From UBA668 sp041394605 (GTDB lineage Bacteria; Actinomycetota; Acidimicrobiia; Acidimicrobiales; Ilumatobacteraceae): DNA of 64,000 nucleotides. The notes under the pieces are model-generated. The model worked only from the letters and a program-made list of their open reading frames with translations, was not told the DNA's origin and ran no database searches. Where the stretch lies: contig JAWKHX010000011.1 of the NCBI GenBank assembly GCA_041394605.1, positions 141,423 to 205,422 on the forward strand. The letters run 5' to 3'. Below are positions 56,082 through 64,000 of the stretch, piece after piece (position 1 is the first letter of the stretch; each line of letters opens with the position of its first letter). The position numbers were made by a program, and so were the translations under genes.

Positions 56082-56097
56082 TTGACCCGGCGGTCAA
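56082..56097. promoter_or_regulatory. Palindromic operator before the TetR gene
   Basis: TTGACCCGGCGGTCAA is a 16-base palindrome 19 bases before the GTG of the TetR gene and 34 bases from the divergent ferredoxin start; likely bound by that TetR protein. Confidence 0.55.
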
Positions 56098-56116
56098 GGC
56101 CTGCTGGACTTGGCGT

Positions 56117-56749
56117 GTGACCGAGGCGCGCCTGCACACCGAGCACGGCATCGAACGCAAACAGCAACTGGTCGAGGCGGCCGAGGCCCTGTTCACCGAG
56201 CGGGGGTACTCGGCCACGCGGATCAGCGACATCTGTGCCCGCGCCGGCGTCGCCAAGGGCCTGTTCTACTGGTACTTCCCCACCAAGGAGTCCCTCTTCG
56301 CCGAACTCGTCCGCTCCATGCGCCAGTCGCTGCGCCGGGCGCAGGCGGCCGCGATGGACACTGCCGCGGACCCGGTCACCCGCATCCGCCAGGGCAGCGA
56401 GGCCAGCGTGCGGTTCATGGCCGAGCACCAGTCCTACTTCGCGCTGCTGGACGTGGAACGCGCCGACGACGCCGTGGCCGGGGTGCTGCAGGAGGGCAGC
56501 GACGTCTACGCCGCCGACGTGCACCGCCTGGTACGCGACGCCCAGGCGGCCGGGCTGGTGCCCGACGGGGAACCCGCCTTCTACACCGCGGGGATCATGG
56601 GTGCGGTGTCGTCGTTCAGCCACGCCCACCGTCGGGGCCACATCCGCATGCCGATCGACGACCTCGCCCGCATGGTGGGCGACTGGGTCACCCAGGCCCT
56701 CACCGGTCGGGCACAGCCTCCAGCGCCGCCCGGCGGGTCATCACGCTGA
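56117..56749 (+). CDS. TetR-family transcriptional regulator
   Basis: 210 residues. HTH: RKQQLVEAAEALFTERGYSA then TRISDICARAGVAKGLFYWY and FPTKESLFAELV, a FadR/AcrR-like pattern; C-terminal TetR_C domain. GTG 56117 start. Divergent from the ferredoxin gene, with a palindrome between them, so probably controls itself and perhaps the ferredoxin. 3' end overlaps the converging HD-GYP gene by 50 bases. Confidence 0.9.
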   Translation: MTEARLHTEHGIERKQQLVEAAEALFTERGYSATRISDICARAGVAKGLFYWYFPTKESLFAELVRSMRQSLRRAQAAAMDTAADPVTRIRQGSEASVRFMAEHQSYFALLDVERADDAVAGVLQEGSDVYAADVHRLVRDAQAAGLVPDGEPAFYTAGIMGAVSSFSHAHRRGHIRMPIDDLARMVGDWVTQALTGRAQPPAPPGGSSR

Positions 56750-58442
56750 CGAAGGCGTCCACCACCAGCGGGTCGAACTGCGAGCCACGACCGGCCCGCA
56801 CGAACGCGACGGCTTCGGCCGACCCCCACGAGCGCTTGTACGCCCGCTCGCCCACCAGCGAGTCGTACACCTCCGCAACGGCGACGATCCGGCCGGACAG
56901 GGGAATCTCCTCCGCGCCGAGGCCGAACGGATAGCCGCTGCCGTCCCACCGCTCGTGGTGCGACAGCGCGACCTCCTCGGCCAGCGCCAGCAGCGGCGAC
57001 CCGGTGGAGCGCAGCACAGCGGCGCCCAGCGTCGTGTGCAACTTCACCTGCTCGAACTCGGATGCCGTGAGCGGGCCGACCTTGCGCAACACGGCGTCGG
57101 GCGTGGCGACCTTGCCGATGTCGTGGAGGGTTGCGGCTTCTCGCAGCAACTCCGCCCACGGGCGGTCCAGACCCAGTTCCAGCGCCAACTCCTCGGCCAA
57201 CGCGCCCACGCGTTGAGGGTGGGCGACGACATCGGTGTTGTACGACTCGGCGAAGGCAGCGACCCGCTGCAGTGCGCCGAGATACGCCGACTCCACGTCG
57301 CGGGTGCGCTGGTGGACCATCGACTCCACCTCGGTGGTGCGCAGCCGCAGCAGTTCAGAATGCAACCGCGACGTCTCGGTGTCGTGCTGCACCTGGAGGG
57401 TGCGGATCCGCAGGTCGGTGCTGCGGGTGAAGATCTCGTCGTTCAGCGCGAAGCGCGCTTCCTGATGGGCCAGCGCCTGCTCGAAGCGCCCCATCTGCTT
57501 GTTCAACTCGGCCAGCTTCTCGCGCAGCATCAGCGCGATCTCGGTCATTCCCGCCTGGGTGGCCAACTCGAGGGCGTCGCCCCACTCGCGGATCGCGTGA
57601 TCGCGCAGGTGCTGGGCCACGTACAGCTCACCACGAGCCGTCCGGACCGTGACCACGCTGCCGGGCGACAGGGCCACCCGCCGGGCAGTGCGGTCGCGCA
57701 GCACGTCCTCGGCCTGGTCCAGGCAGCTGGCGGCGCGGTCCAGCGACGACAGCGCCACATACGCCATGCCCAGCCGGGCGAGGATCTCGGGCACGAACTC
57801 GGGCGCGTGCTCGGAGGCCAGTTCCAGCGCCGACTCACCAAGGCTGACCGCCAGCAGGTTCTCGTTCCGCTCGGCACGGACCTTGGCCATGTTGGCCAGG
57901 GTGATGGCGTCGAGGTCGGGGCGCTCCTGCCCCTTGTTGGCCATCAGCGCCGCTTCGTAGGTGACGATGGCCCGGTCCGTGTCCCGCAAGCTGTGCTGGA
58001 TGACGGCGAGGGAGTTCAGCAGCATGCCCTCGCTGGCCCGCTCGCCACTCGCCCGGTACAGATCCAGCGCCGCCAGCGCGGACGCCAGGGCTTCGGAGAA
58101 GTTCGCGGCGTGGTACTGCACGGCAGCGATCAGGTTCAGGGCGGACACCTCGGTCTTCGCCGCCCCGCACTCGTGGGCCAGGTCGCGCGACTCGATGGCC
58201 ACCGCCAGCGCCTCGTTGGGGAGGCCGGACGCGTACGACAGTTCCGCCAGGCGGTAGAGCGCCTCCGCCTCGCCGGCCTGCTCGCCGCGGGTGCGGGCCA
58301 GTACACGGGCCTGCTGCACCAGCGACCGGGCGCGAGAGATGTCGGCGTCCTCGATCGAGCGCGCCTGCCCCAGCAACTCGGCCACCGAGTCGCCACGGCC
58401 GGATTCCTCCTCGGTGATCGGCAACGACGACGCCACACTCAC
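56700..58442 (-). CDS. TPR-HD-GYP protein, probable cyclic-di-GMP phosphodiesterase
   Basis: 580 residues. About 320 residues of TPR-like helical pairs (EALYRLAELSYASGLPNEAL, LNSLAVIQHSLRDTDRAIVT and others), a coiled-coil linker (LRTTEVESMVHQRTRDVESA), then HD-GYP: HDIGK (about 441) and the GYP loop SHHERWDGSGYPFGL (about 494). The HD and GYP metal motifs are complete, so c-di-GMP hydrolysis is plausible. GTG 58442 is used; GTG 58436 has the better-spaced GGGAGGTG. No membrane segment. Confidence 0.9.
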   Translation of the reverse strand: MSVASSLPITEEESGRGDSVAELLGQARSIEDADISRARSLVQQARVLARTRGEQAGEAEALYRLAELSYASGLPNEALAVAIESRDLAHECGAAKTEVSALNLIAAVQYHAANFSEALASALAALDLYRASGERASEGMLLNSLAVIQHSLRDTDRAIVTYEAALMANKGQERPDLDAITLANMAKVRAERNENLLAVSLGESALELASEHAPEFVPEILARLGMAYVALSSLDRAASCLDQAEDVLRDRTARRVALSPGSVVTVRTARGELYVAQHLRDHAIREWGDALELATQAGMTEIALMLREKLAELNKQMGRFEQALAHQEARFALNDEIFTRSTDLRIRTLQVQHDTETSRLHSELLRLRTTEVESMVHQRTRDVESAYLGALQRVAAFAESYNTDVVAHPQRVGALAEELALELGLDRPWAELLREAATLHDIGKVATPDAVLRKVGPLTASEFEQVKLHTTLGAAVLRSTGSPLLALAEEVALSHHERWDGSGYPFGLGAEEIPLSGRIVAVAEVYDSLVGERAYKRSWGSAEAVAFVRAGRGSQFDPLVVDAFVSVMTRRAALEAVPDR

Positions 58443-58709
58443 CTCCCTTCCGTCGCTCTGGGCCCGCGGCCGTCCGTTTCGTTCCGTGGCCGCGACCCGC
58501 GACGACGCGCGAGCGGGCGGCCACCGTTGTTATCGGCCGCGTTTCCCTCAGGGATAGCGAAAGTTGGCCACGGGCCGCGTTGATCGGCCAGTTCCGTGCT
58601 GCGACTCACCGGTTGGGGCCGAAATCACCGAATTCGGCTCGGTTCAATGGCCGAATTGCCCGCTCACCGGGGTCGGCGCGTGAGCGGCGACCTCGTATCG
58701 TTCACCCCC

Positions 58710-59618
58710 GTGACCGGCCCGGCCCGCACCCGGCGCCCCAGCGCGCGGCGCACCGTGGACACGTCCGCGCTCACGGCGCTGGCGCCCGTCGCGGCCGTGC
58801 TGCCGGTGTTCCTCCTGGCCATCGGCGTGGTGTGGCTGGTGGTTCGCCTGGTGTGGGACGTTCCCTACTGGTGGTTCGCCGCCGGATATGCCGGTGCTGT
58901 CGTGCTGCTGTTCCTGCGCCCGGTGCAGCAGTTCCTGCTCGCGCCGCTGCTCGGTGCCCGCCGGCCCACACGGGCCGAGCGGGTGGCGCTGGAGCCCGCC
59001 TGGCGCCCGGTGCTGCAGGTGAACGACCTGCCCCAGCGCCGGTACGTGCTGGCCGTGCAGCCGTCGCCGGAGGTCAACGCGTTCGCCTGCGGTGGGCACC
59101 TGGTGGTGGTCACCTCGTTCGCCGTCACCTCGCTGCCACGCGACGAGCTCAGCGGCGTGTTGGCGCACGAGTTGAGCCATCACCTCGGCCTGCACACCGT
59201 GGCGCTCACGCTCTCGCAGTGGCTCAGCGTGCCGGTGCTGCTGCTGGCCCGCATCGGCTTCTTCCTGCAGAACGTGGCGAAGGCGGCCACGTCCAGCTTC
59301 GCCAGCCACTCATCGGCGCTCACGGCCGTGGGCCGGCTGGTGGCACTGGTGCTCACGGCGGTGTCGTGGGTGTTCCTCAGCGGGCTGCTGCTGGCCAACG
59401 CGCTGGCCAACGCCGTGGGCCGCAACGCCGAGTTCCAGGCCGACCGCCGGGTGGTGGAGATGGGCTTCGGCCGCCCGCTGGCGCTGGCCCTGCGCCGGGT
59501 GGTGGCCATGAATGGCAGCGATCTGCCGGCGACCTGGGCGGAGCGACTGGCCGCCACCCACCCCCCGGCCCGCACCAGAGTGGCCCGCATCGACGCCCTG
59601 CTGCGCCAGCGTCGGTGA
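58710..59618 (+). CDS. M48-family membrane metalloprotease
   Basis: 302 residues. Two N-terminal helices (APVAAVLPVFLLAIGVVWLV; WWFAAGYAGAVVLLFL), zinc motif LAHELSHHLG (HExxH, about residue 153), two more helices, and the downstream ligand Glu in GRNAEFQADRRVVEMG. Family role: membrane-bound zinc protease, HtpX/Ste24-like. GTG 58710 is chosen because TATCGT ends 8 nt before it; ATG 58647 or GTG 58680 would extend the protein. Confidence 0.88.
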   Translation: MTGPARTRRPSARRTVDTSALTALAPVAAVLPVFLLAIGVVWLVVRLVWDVPYWWFAAGYAGAVVLLFLRPVQQFLLAPLLGARRPTRAERVALEPAWRPVLQVNDLPQRRYVLAVQPSPEVNAFACGGHLVVVTSFAVTSLPRDELSGVLAHELSHHLGLHTVALTLSQWLSVPVLLLARIGFFLQNVAKAATSSFASHSSALTAVGRLVALVLTAVSWVFLSGLLLANALANAVGRNAEFQADRRVVEMGFGRPLALALRRVVAMNGSDLPATWAERLAATHPPARTRVARIDALLRQRR

Positions 59619-59717
59619 GGTGGTCCTGCGACAGCATGCGTCCGTGCTGCCATTCGTGATCCGGCCGCTCGTGATCCCGCCGTTCCGTGTCACACCCTTC
59701 GGGTAGCGTCCGGCTCC

Positions 59718-60683
59718 ATGCCCCCCGATGCAGCACCTCCAGCCATCCATGCCCGGGCGCTGGCCCGCTCCTTCGGCGACAAGGCCGCCGTCGCCGGGGT
59801 CGACCTCGCCGTTGCGGCGGGCGAGATCTACGGCTTCCTCGGCCCCAACGGGGCCGGCAAGAGCACCACGGTGCGCATGCTCACCACCCTGCTGGCCCCC
59901 ACCGGCGGCACGGCCACGGTGGCCGGGTTCGATGTGCGGGACCAGCCCGAGGCCGTTCGGCTGCGCATCGGCGTGGCGCTGCAGGAGGCCGCGCTGGACC
60001 CCAAGCAGACCGGCCGCGAACTGCTCGACCTGCAAGGTCGCCTCTACGGCCTGCCCACGGCGGACCGGCGTCGCCGAGTGGCGGAACTGCTGGAGTTGGT
60101 GGACATCGGCGACGCGATCGACCAGCGGATCGGCACGTACTCCGGCGGCATGAAGCGCCGGCTGGACCTCGCCGCGGCGCTGGTCCACCAGCCCGAGGTG
60201 CTGTTCCTCGACGAGCCCACCACCGGGCTGGACCCCACCAGCCGCGCCGCCGTCTGGGCCGAAGTCCGCTACCTCAACCAGCAGTTGGGCATGACCATCT
60301 TCCTCACCACCCAGTACCTGGAGGAGGCCGATTCGCTGGCGCACCGGGTGGGCATCATCTCCCAGGGCCGGCTGGTGGCGGAAGGCACGCCGGCCGAACT
60401 GAAGCGCAGCGTGGGCAGCGACCTGGTCATCGCCACCGTCGCCACCGGCAGCGCCCAGGCCGCCGCCCAGGCGGTGCAGGGGGTGGACGAGGTCACCCGG
60501 GTGGAGGTGTCGGACGACGAGGTGGTCATGGCGGTCACACACGGGGCCAGGGCGGTCAGCCCCGTTGCCGTGGCGCTCGCGGAGGCGGGGGTGGAGGTCG
60601 AGGGTCTCACCTTGCGCACCCCCACGCTCGACGACGTGTTCCTGCACATCACCGGTGGCCGCCTGAAGGAGGACGCAGCATGA
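59718..60683 (+). CDS. ABC exporter ATPase (DrrA-like)
   Basis: 321 residues. Walker A GPNGAGKST, Q-loop VALQEAALDPKQTG, signature YSGGMKRRLDLAAALVHQP, Walker B VLFLDEPTTGLDP, H-loop LTTQYLEEADSLAHRVG, then a DrrA-type C-terminal extension. Drives the membrane protein encoded next. TAGCGT ends 8 nt before ATG 59718; the permease start overlaps the stop (ATGA). Confidence 0.93.
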   Translation: MPPDAAPPAIHARALARSFGDKAAVAGVDLAVAAGEIYGFLGPNGAGKSTTVRMLTTLLAPTGGTATVAGFDVRDQPEAVRLRIGVALQEAALDPKQTGRELLDLQGRLYGLPTADRRRRVAELLELVDIGDAIDQRIGTYSGGMKRRLDLAAALVHQPEVLFLDEPTTGLDPTSRAAVWAEVRYLNQQLGMTIFLTTQYLEEADSLAHRVGIISQGRLVAEGTPAELKRSVGSDLVIATVATGSAQAAAQAVQGVDEVTRVEVSDDEVVMAVTHGARAVSPVAVALAEAGVEVEGLTLRTPTLDDVFLHITGGRLKEDAA

Positions 60684-61516
60684 GCACCACGGGAGTCACT
60701 GCCAGCGCCACGTCCACGCACGGCCAGCGGGTGCACGCCCGCAGCGCCGGCTTCTGGGCGGACTGGCGCACCGTGGCGTTGCGCGCCCTGCGGCTCACCT
60801 GGCGCGACCCGGAGGCATTCGGCCCGGCGCTGGCCATCCCGCTGTTCTTCTTCGTCGTCAACGTCGGGGCACTGCAGGCGTTCGTGGAGAGCGGCTCCCG
60901 GTTCCCACCCGGCTTCGACTACAAGGCCTTCCAGTTGCCCGTCGCCGTGGTGTTCGCCGTCACCGGCATCAGCCGGGCACAAGCGCTGGTCACCGACATC
61001 CAGGACGGCTACCTGGACCGCCTGCTGCTCACTCCCGTGCGCCGCGGCACCCTGCTGCTGGGGTTGATGACGGCGGACTTCGTGCTGATCCTGGCGCTGG
61101 CCACCCCGGTGATGCTGCTCGGGCTGGCGCTCGGCATCCACGTGGCCACGGGCATCGGCGGTGTGCTCATGTTCATCGCCATGGCCGGGTTCTGGGGGCT
61201 GGGGTTCACCGGCTTCCCCTACGCCATCGCCTTGCGCACGGGCAACCCGTCGGCGGTCAACAACTCCTTCCTGCTGTTCTTCCCATTCGCCTTCCTCACC
61301 ACCGCCTACCTCCCCGCAGAGGCCATGACGGGGTGGCTGGCCACGGCGGTGAAGTTCAACCCCACCACCTACCTCCTGGAGGGCATGCGCGCCATCCTGC
61401 AGACCGGCTGGGAGTGGGGCCAGATCGGCAAGGGGTTCGCGGCCATCGGCGGCATCGCCCTGGTCAGCTTCACGCTCGCGTTCCGCGCCCTGGCCGGCCG
61501 GGTCAAACGCAACTGA
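60680..61516 (+). CDS. ABC-2 type exporter permease (DrrB-like)
   Basis: 278 residues with about six hydrophobic segments (FGPALAIPLFFFVVNVGALQ, LLGLMTADFVLILALATPVM, LLGLALGIHVATGIGGVLMF, FLLFFPFAFLTTAYLP, GKGFAAIGGIALVSFTLAFR). ABC-2 layout and RLLLTPVRRGTLLLG are typical. Pairs with the upstream ATPase to export a drug or lipid; substrate unknown. Confidence 0.9.
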   Translation: MSTTGVTASATSTHGQRVHARSAGFWADWRTVALRALRLTWRDPEAFGPALAIPLFFFVVNVGALQAFVESGSRFPPGFDYKAFQLPVAVVFAVTGISRAQALVTDIQDGYLDRLLLTPVRRGTLLLGLMTADFVLILALATPVMLLGLALGIHVATGIGGVLMFIAMAGFWGLGFTGFPYAIALRTGNPSAVNNSFLLFFPFAFLTTAYLPAEAMTGWLATAVKFNPTTYLLEGMRAILQTGWEWGQIGKGFAAIGGIALVSFTLAFRALAGRVKRN

Positions 61517-61532
61517 GCATGACGGTGGCGCG

Positions 61533-62024
61533 TCAGCGGTCGGCGCCGATCTCGGCCACCACGGCATCCAACAGACGCACCAGATCGTCCGGCGCCACCT
61601 CCAGGTCCAGCCCGCGGCGGCCGCCGCTCACGAACACCGTGTCGAACAGGACGCACGTCTCGTCGATGGCCGTGCGCAGCCGCTTCTTCTGCCCGAACGG
61701 GCTGATCCCCCCGACCACGTAGCCGGTGATCCGCTGGGCGAGGTCCGGCGGGCACATCTCGGCTCGCTTGCCGCCCATCGCCGACGCCAACTCGCGCAGG
61801 CTCAACTGGCCGCTCACCGGCACGATGCCCACCACCTGCTCCACCCCGCGCTCCACCGTCAGGTTCGCCAGCAGGGTCTTGAACACCCGCTCGGGCTCCA
61901 CGCCCAGCGCGTCGGCGGCCACCTGGCCGTAGTTGCGTTCCCCCGGTTCGTGGTGGAACTCGTGCACGGTGAACGGCACCCCTGCGTGCTCCAACATCAC
62001 GATGGCCGGCGTCGCCCCTTTCAC
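61533..62024 (-). CDS. YbaK/ProX-type aminoacyl-tRNA editing protein
   Basis: 163 residues from GTG 62024. YbaK fold: AIVMLEHAGVPFTVHEFHHE, DALGVEPERVFKTLLANLTV, IVPVSGQLSLRELASAMGGK and the late conserved GYVVGGISPFGQKKRL. YbaK proteins hydrolyse mischarged Cys-tRNA(Pro). Start set by CAGACT (62032-62037, minus strand), 7 nt upstream; a longer frame to 62123 looks non-coding. Convergent with the ABC permease gene. Confidence 0.88.
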   Translation of the reverse strand: MKGATPAIVMLEHAGVPFTVHEFHHEPGERNYGQVAADALGVEPERVFKTLLANLTVERGVEQVVGIVPVSGQLSLRELASAMGGKRAEMCPPDLAQRITGYVVGGISPFGQKKRLRTAIDETCVLFDTVFVSGGRRGLDLEVAPDDLVRLLDAVVAEIGADR

Positions 62025-62091
62025 GTGGCGCAGTCTGCCGCCCGGGTGGCGCACGCGCACACCCCCGCTCGAGAGGTGACATGATGCCGAC

Positions 62092-64000
62092 GTGGCAGCG
62101 ACACTCCCGATGGGCGCCGACACGTCCTCCTACCGCCTCACCGACCGCTACCGGCGGGACGACGGGCGGGTCTTCCTCAGTGGTTCCCAGGCCCTCGCCC
62201 GCCTGCCGTACGAACAGTTGCGGGCCGACCGCCGGGCCGGCCTGCACACTGCGGCGTACGTGTCCGGGTACCCCGGCAGCCCGCTGGCCGGCTACGACCG
62301 CGATGTCACCGCGGCCGCGGCACTGGCCAAGGAGGACGGGCTGGACCTGGTGTTCCAGCCGGGCATGAACGAGGAGTTGGCGGCCACCGCGGTGATGGGC
62401 AGCCAGTTGGCCGTCACCCTGCCGACCTGCCGGTACGACGGCATCCTCGGCATCTGGTACGGCAAGGGCCCGGGGATCGACCGTGCCAGTGACGCGCTGC
62501 GCCACGCCACCTTCGCCGGCACCGCGCCGATGGGCGGGGCGCTGGCGCTGGTGGGCGACGACCCGAACGCCAAGAGCAGCACCATCCCCTCCAGCAGCGG
62601 CGCCACCCTGGTGGACCTCAACATGCCGATCATCTACCCGGGTGATGTGCAGGAGGCCATCGACCTCGGCCGCCACGCCGTGGCGCTGTCGCGGGCCTGC
62701 GGCGTGTGGGTGGGCGTGAAGGTGGTGGAGGCCGTCGCCGACGGCACCGGGTCGGTGGAACTGCAGCCGGACCGGATCGTGCCGGTGATCCCCACGATGG
62801 AAGTGGACGGCACCGTCTGGGTGCCCCGCCCGAGCGGCAACATCCTCACGCCGTACACCCTGCAACTGGAGAAGGAGTTCCACGAGGTCCGCCTGGAACT
62901 CGCCCGCCGCTACGGCGTCGAGAACCGGTTGAACACGGTGCCCGTGCGCAGCGGCGACGACTGGATCGGCATCATCGCCAGTGGCCACACCTACCACGAG
63001 ACCGTGGAGGCCCTGCGCCTGCTGGGCTTCGAGCACGACGACGCCCTGCGCGCCGCCGGCATCCGCCTGTTCAAGGTGGCCATGCCGATGCCGCTGGACG
63101 CCGACCAGGTGCGCGAGTTCAGCGAGGGCCTGGCCGAGGTGATGGTCGTGGAGGAGAAGGCCCCGAACCTGGAGTGGTTCGTGAAGGACGCCCTGTTCGG
63201 CCGTAGCGACCACCCCATCGTGAGCGGAAAGAAGGACCCCGCCCACCAGCCACTCGTGCCGATGACCGGCACGCTGGAGGCGGACACCATCGCCCCCCTG
63301 CTGCGCCGCCGTCTGCAGACCCGCCTGGCGGACCGCCTGGCCCCGGCGCCGGCACCGAGGCGAGCGCTCATCCCGCTCAGCGTCACCCGCTCGCCCTACT
63401 TCTGCTCCGGCTGCCCGCACAACTCGTCGCTGCCGGCGCCGGAAGGAATGCTGATCGGGGCTGGCATCGGCTGCCACAGCATGGTGATGCTGATGGAGCC
63501 GGAGCGCCAGGGCAACATCGTCGGCCTCACGTCGATGGGCAACGAGGGCGCCCAGTGGTTCGGCATGGCGCCGTTCGTGACGGACGACCATCTCGTCCAG
63601 AACCTGGGTGACGGCACCCTGTTCCACAGCGGGATGACGGCCATCCGCGCCGCCATCGCCAACGGCGCCAACATCACCTACAAGGTCCTCTACAACGGCG
63701 CCGTGTCGATGACCGGCGGGCAGGACCCGTTCGGCCAACTGCCGGTGCCCGCGCTGTGCAAGGTGCTGCTGGCGGAGGGCGTGAAGCGGATCATCGTCAC
63801 CACCGACGACCTCGCCAAGTACCGGATGGGCGACCTGCCCGAAGGGGTGCGGGTGTGGGGCCGCAGCCGGCTGGACGAGGCCCAGCGCCTCCTGTCCACC
63901 GTGCCCGGCTGCACGGTGCTCATCCACGACCAGCGGTGTGCAGCCGAGAAGCGACGGGACCGCAAGCGGGGCAAGATCGACGCCCCGCCGTTCAAGGTGG
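62092..64000 (+). CDS. Indolepyruvate ferredoxin oxidoreductase family protein, 3' end outside window
   Basis: 636 codons visible, still open. Fused 2-oxoacid:ferredoxin oxidoreductase: an N-terminal pyrimidine-binding half (AAYVSGYPGSPLAGYDRDV, GIWYGKGPGIDRASDALRH, GDDPNAKSSTIPS), a middle transketolase-like part (VGVKVVEAVAD), and the ThDP half (FCSGCPHNSSLP, GAGIGCHSMVMLM, TSMGNEGAQWFGMAPF, VLYNGAVSMTGGQDP). Decarboxylates arylpyruvates or related 2-oxo acids to acyl-CoA, reducing ferredoxin; a ferredoxin gene lies 6 kb away. GTG 62092 is used; ATG 62110 is an alternative. The gamma-type C-terminal part is beyond the window. Confidence 0.9.
   Translation, partial: MAATLPMGADTSSYRLTDRYRRDDGRVFLSGSQALARLPYEQLRADRRAGLHTAAYVSGYPGSPLAGYDRDVTAAAALAKEDGLDLVFQPGMNEELAATAVMGSQLAVTLPTCRYDGILGIWYGKGPGIDRASDALRHATFAGTAPMGGALALVGDDPNAKSSTIPSSSGATLVDLNMPIIYPGDVQEAIDLGRHAVALSRACGVWVGVKVVEAVADGTGSVELQPDRIVPVIPTMEVDGTVWVPRPSGNILTPYTLQLEKEFHEVRLELARRYGVENRLNTVPVRSGDDWIGIIASGHTYHETVEALRLLGFEHDDALRAAGIRLFKVAMPMPLDADQVREFSEGLAEVMVVEEKAPNLEWFVKDALFGRSDHPIVSGKKDPAHQPLVPMTGTLEADTIAPLLRRRLQTRLADRLAPAPAPRRALIPLSVTRSPYFCSGCPHNSSLPAPEGMLIGAGIGCHSMVMLMEPERQGNIVGLTSMGNEGAQWFGMAPFVTDDHLVQNLGDGTLFHSGMTAIRAAIANGANITYKVLYNGAVSMTGGQDPFGQLPVPALCKVLLAEGVKRIIVTTDDLAKYRMGDLPEGVRVWGRSRLDEAQRLLSTVPGCTVLIHDQRCAAEKRRDRKRGKIDAPPFKV

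Overview
This is a GC-rich chromosomal window with dense, often overlapping genes and many GTG/TTG starts. The gene set points to an actinobacterium: inositol-3-phosphate synthase, gatCAB, an ilvBNC operon with an actinobacterial-style leader, a DUF3054 protein, OmpR/HisK pairs and several TetR regulators. The overall flavour is Acidimicrobiia-like, but that placement is an impression and cannot be proven from the sequence. Many genes have no Shine-Dalgarno; an nAnnnT -10 hexamer lies 6-9 nt before the start codon, suggesting widespread leaderless transcripts.

Layout. 1-6.6 kb: partial RND/MMPL transporter; an AhpD-like redox protein whose active site is interrupted by an in-frame TGA (probable selenocysteine, CxxU); a TrkA-N potassium channel; a Phd/PIN toxin-antitoxin pair; a free-standing EF-Tu domain-II-like protein beside a tyrosine phosphatase; metY. 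6.6-14.4 kb: a frameshifted acyltransferase; ilvC (one frameshift), ilvN and ilvB behind an attenuator with leader peptide MRAHPASELVVLIV; then a slightly AT-richer block of small membrane proteins and lipoproteins. 14.4-22.9 kb: ino1, 5-formyl-THF cyclo-ligase, two exported proteins, flavin reductase, DUF3054, a MoaD/ThiS-BNR pair, and a sulfide operon (SQR-TusE-DsrE) with a CsoR/CstR-type operator.

23-38.6 kb: a GT2-EAL fusion gene broken by several frameshifts, a GH18 protein with chitin-binding modules, a methyltransferase, ilvD, a GGDEF-EAL receptor, a two-component system, a TetR/membrane-protein pair with three 20-bp-spaced repeats, a mosaic non-coding stretch holding a copy of the kinase 3' end, and an ECF sigma/anti-sigma pair. 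38.6-53.2 kb: gatCAB and a complete galactoside locus. In that locus a binding protein, two permeases, GH36 alpha-galactosidase and GH2 beta-galactosidase run leftward, while a DeoR regulator, ABC ATPase and galT run rightward, around a shared promoter/operator region. 53.2-64 kb: enoyl-CoA hydratase, lgt, esterase, ferredoxin, TetR, HD-GYP, M48 protease, ABC exporter, YbaK-like editing protein and a partial indolepyruvate ferredoxin oxidoreductase.

Connections. ilvBNC and ilvD supply branched-chain amino acid synthesis. Three proteins (GT2-EAL, GGDEF-EAL, HD-GYP) point to cyclic-di-GMP signalling, one of them physically joined to a polysaccharide synthase. The galactoside locus covers uptake, hydrolysis and the Leloir GalT step, but galK is not in view. 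Frameshifts cluster in two places (8.7-9.4 kb and 23.1-26.0 kb) and hit the biosynthetic gene ilvC, so I suspect residual assembly indels rather than decay.
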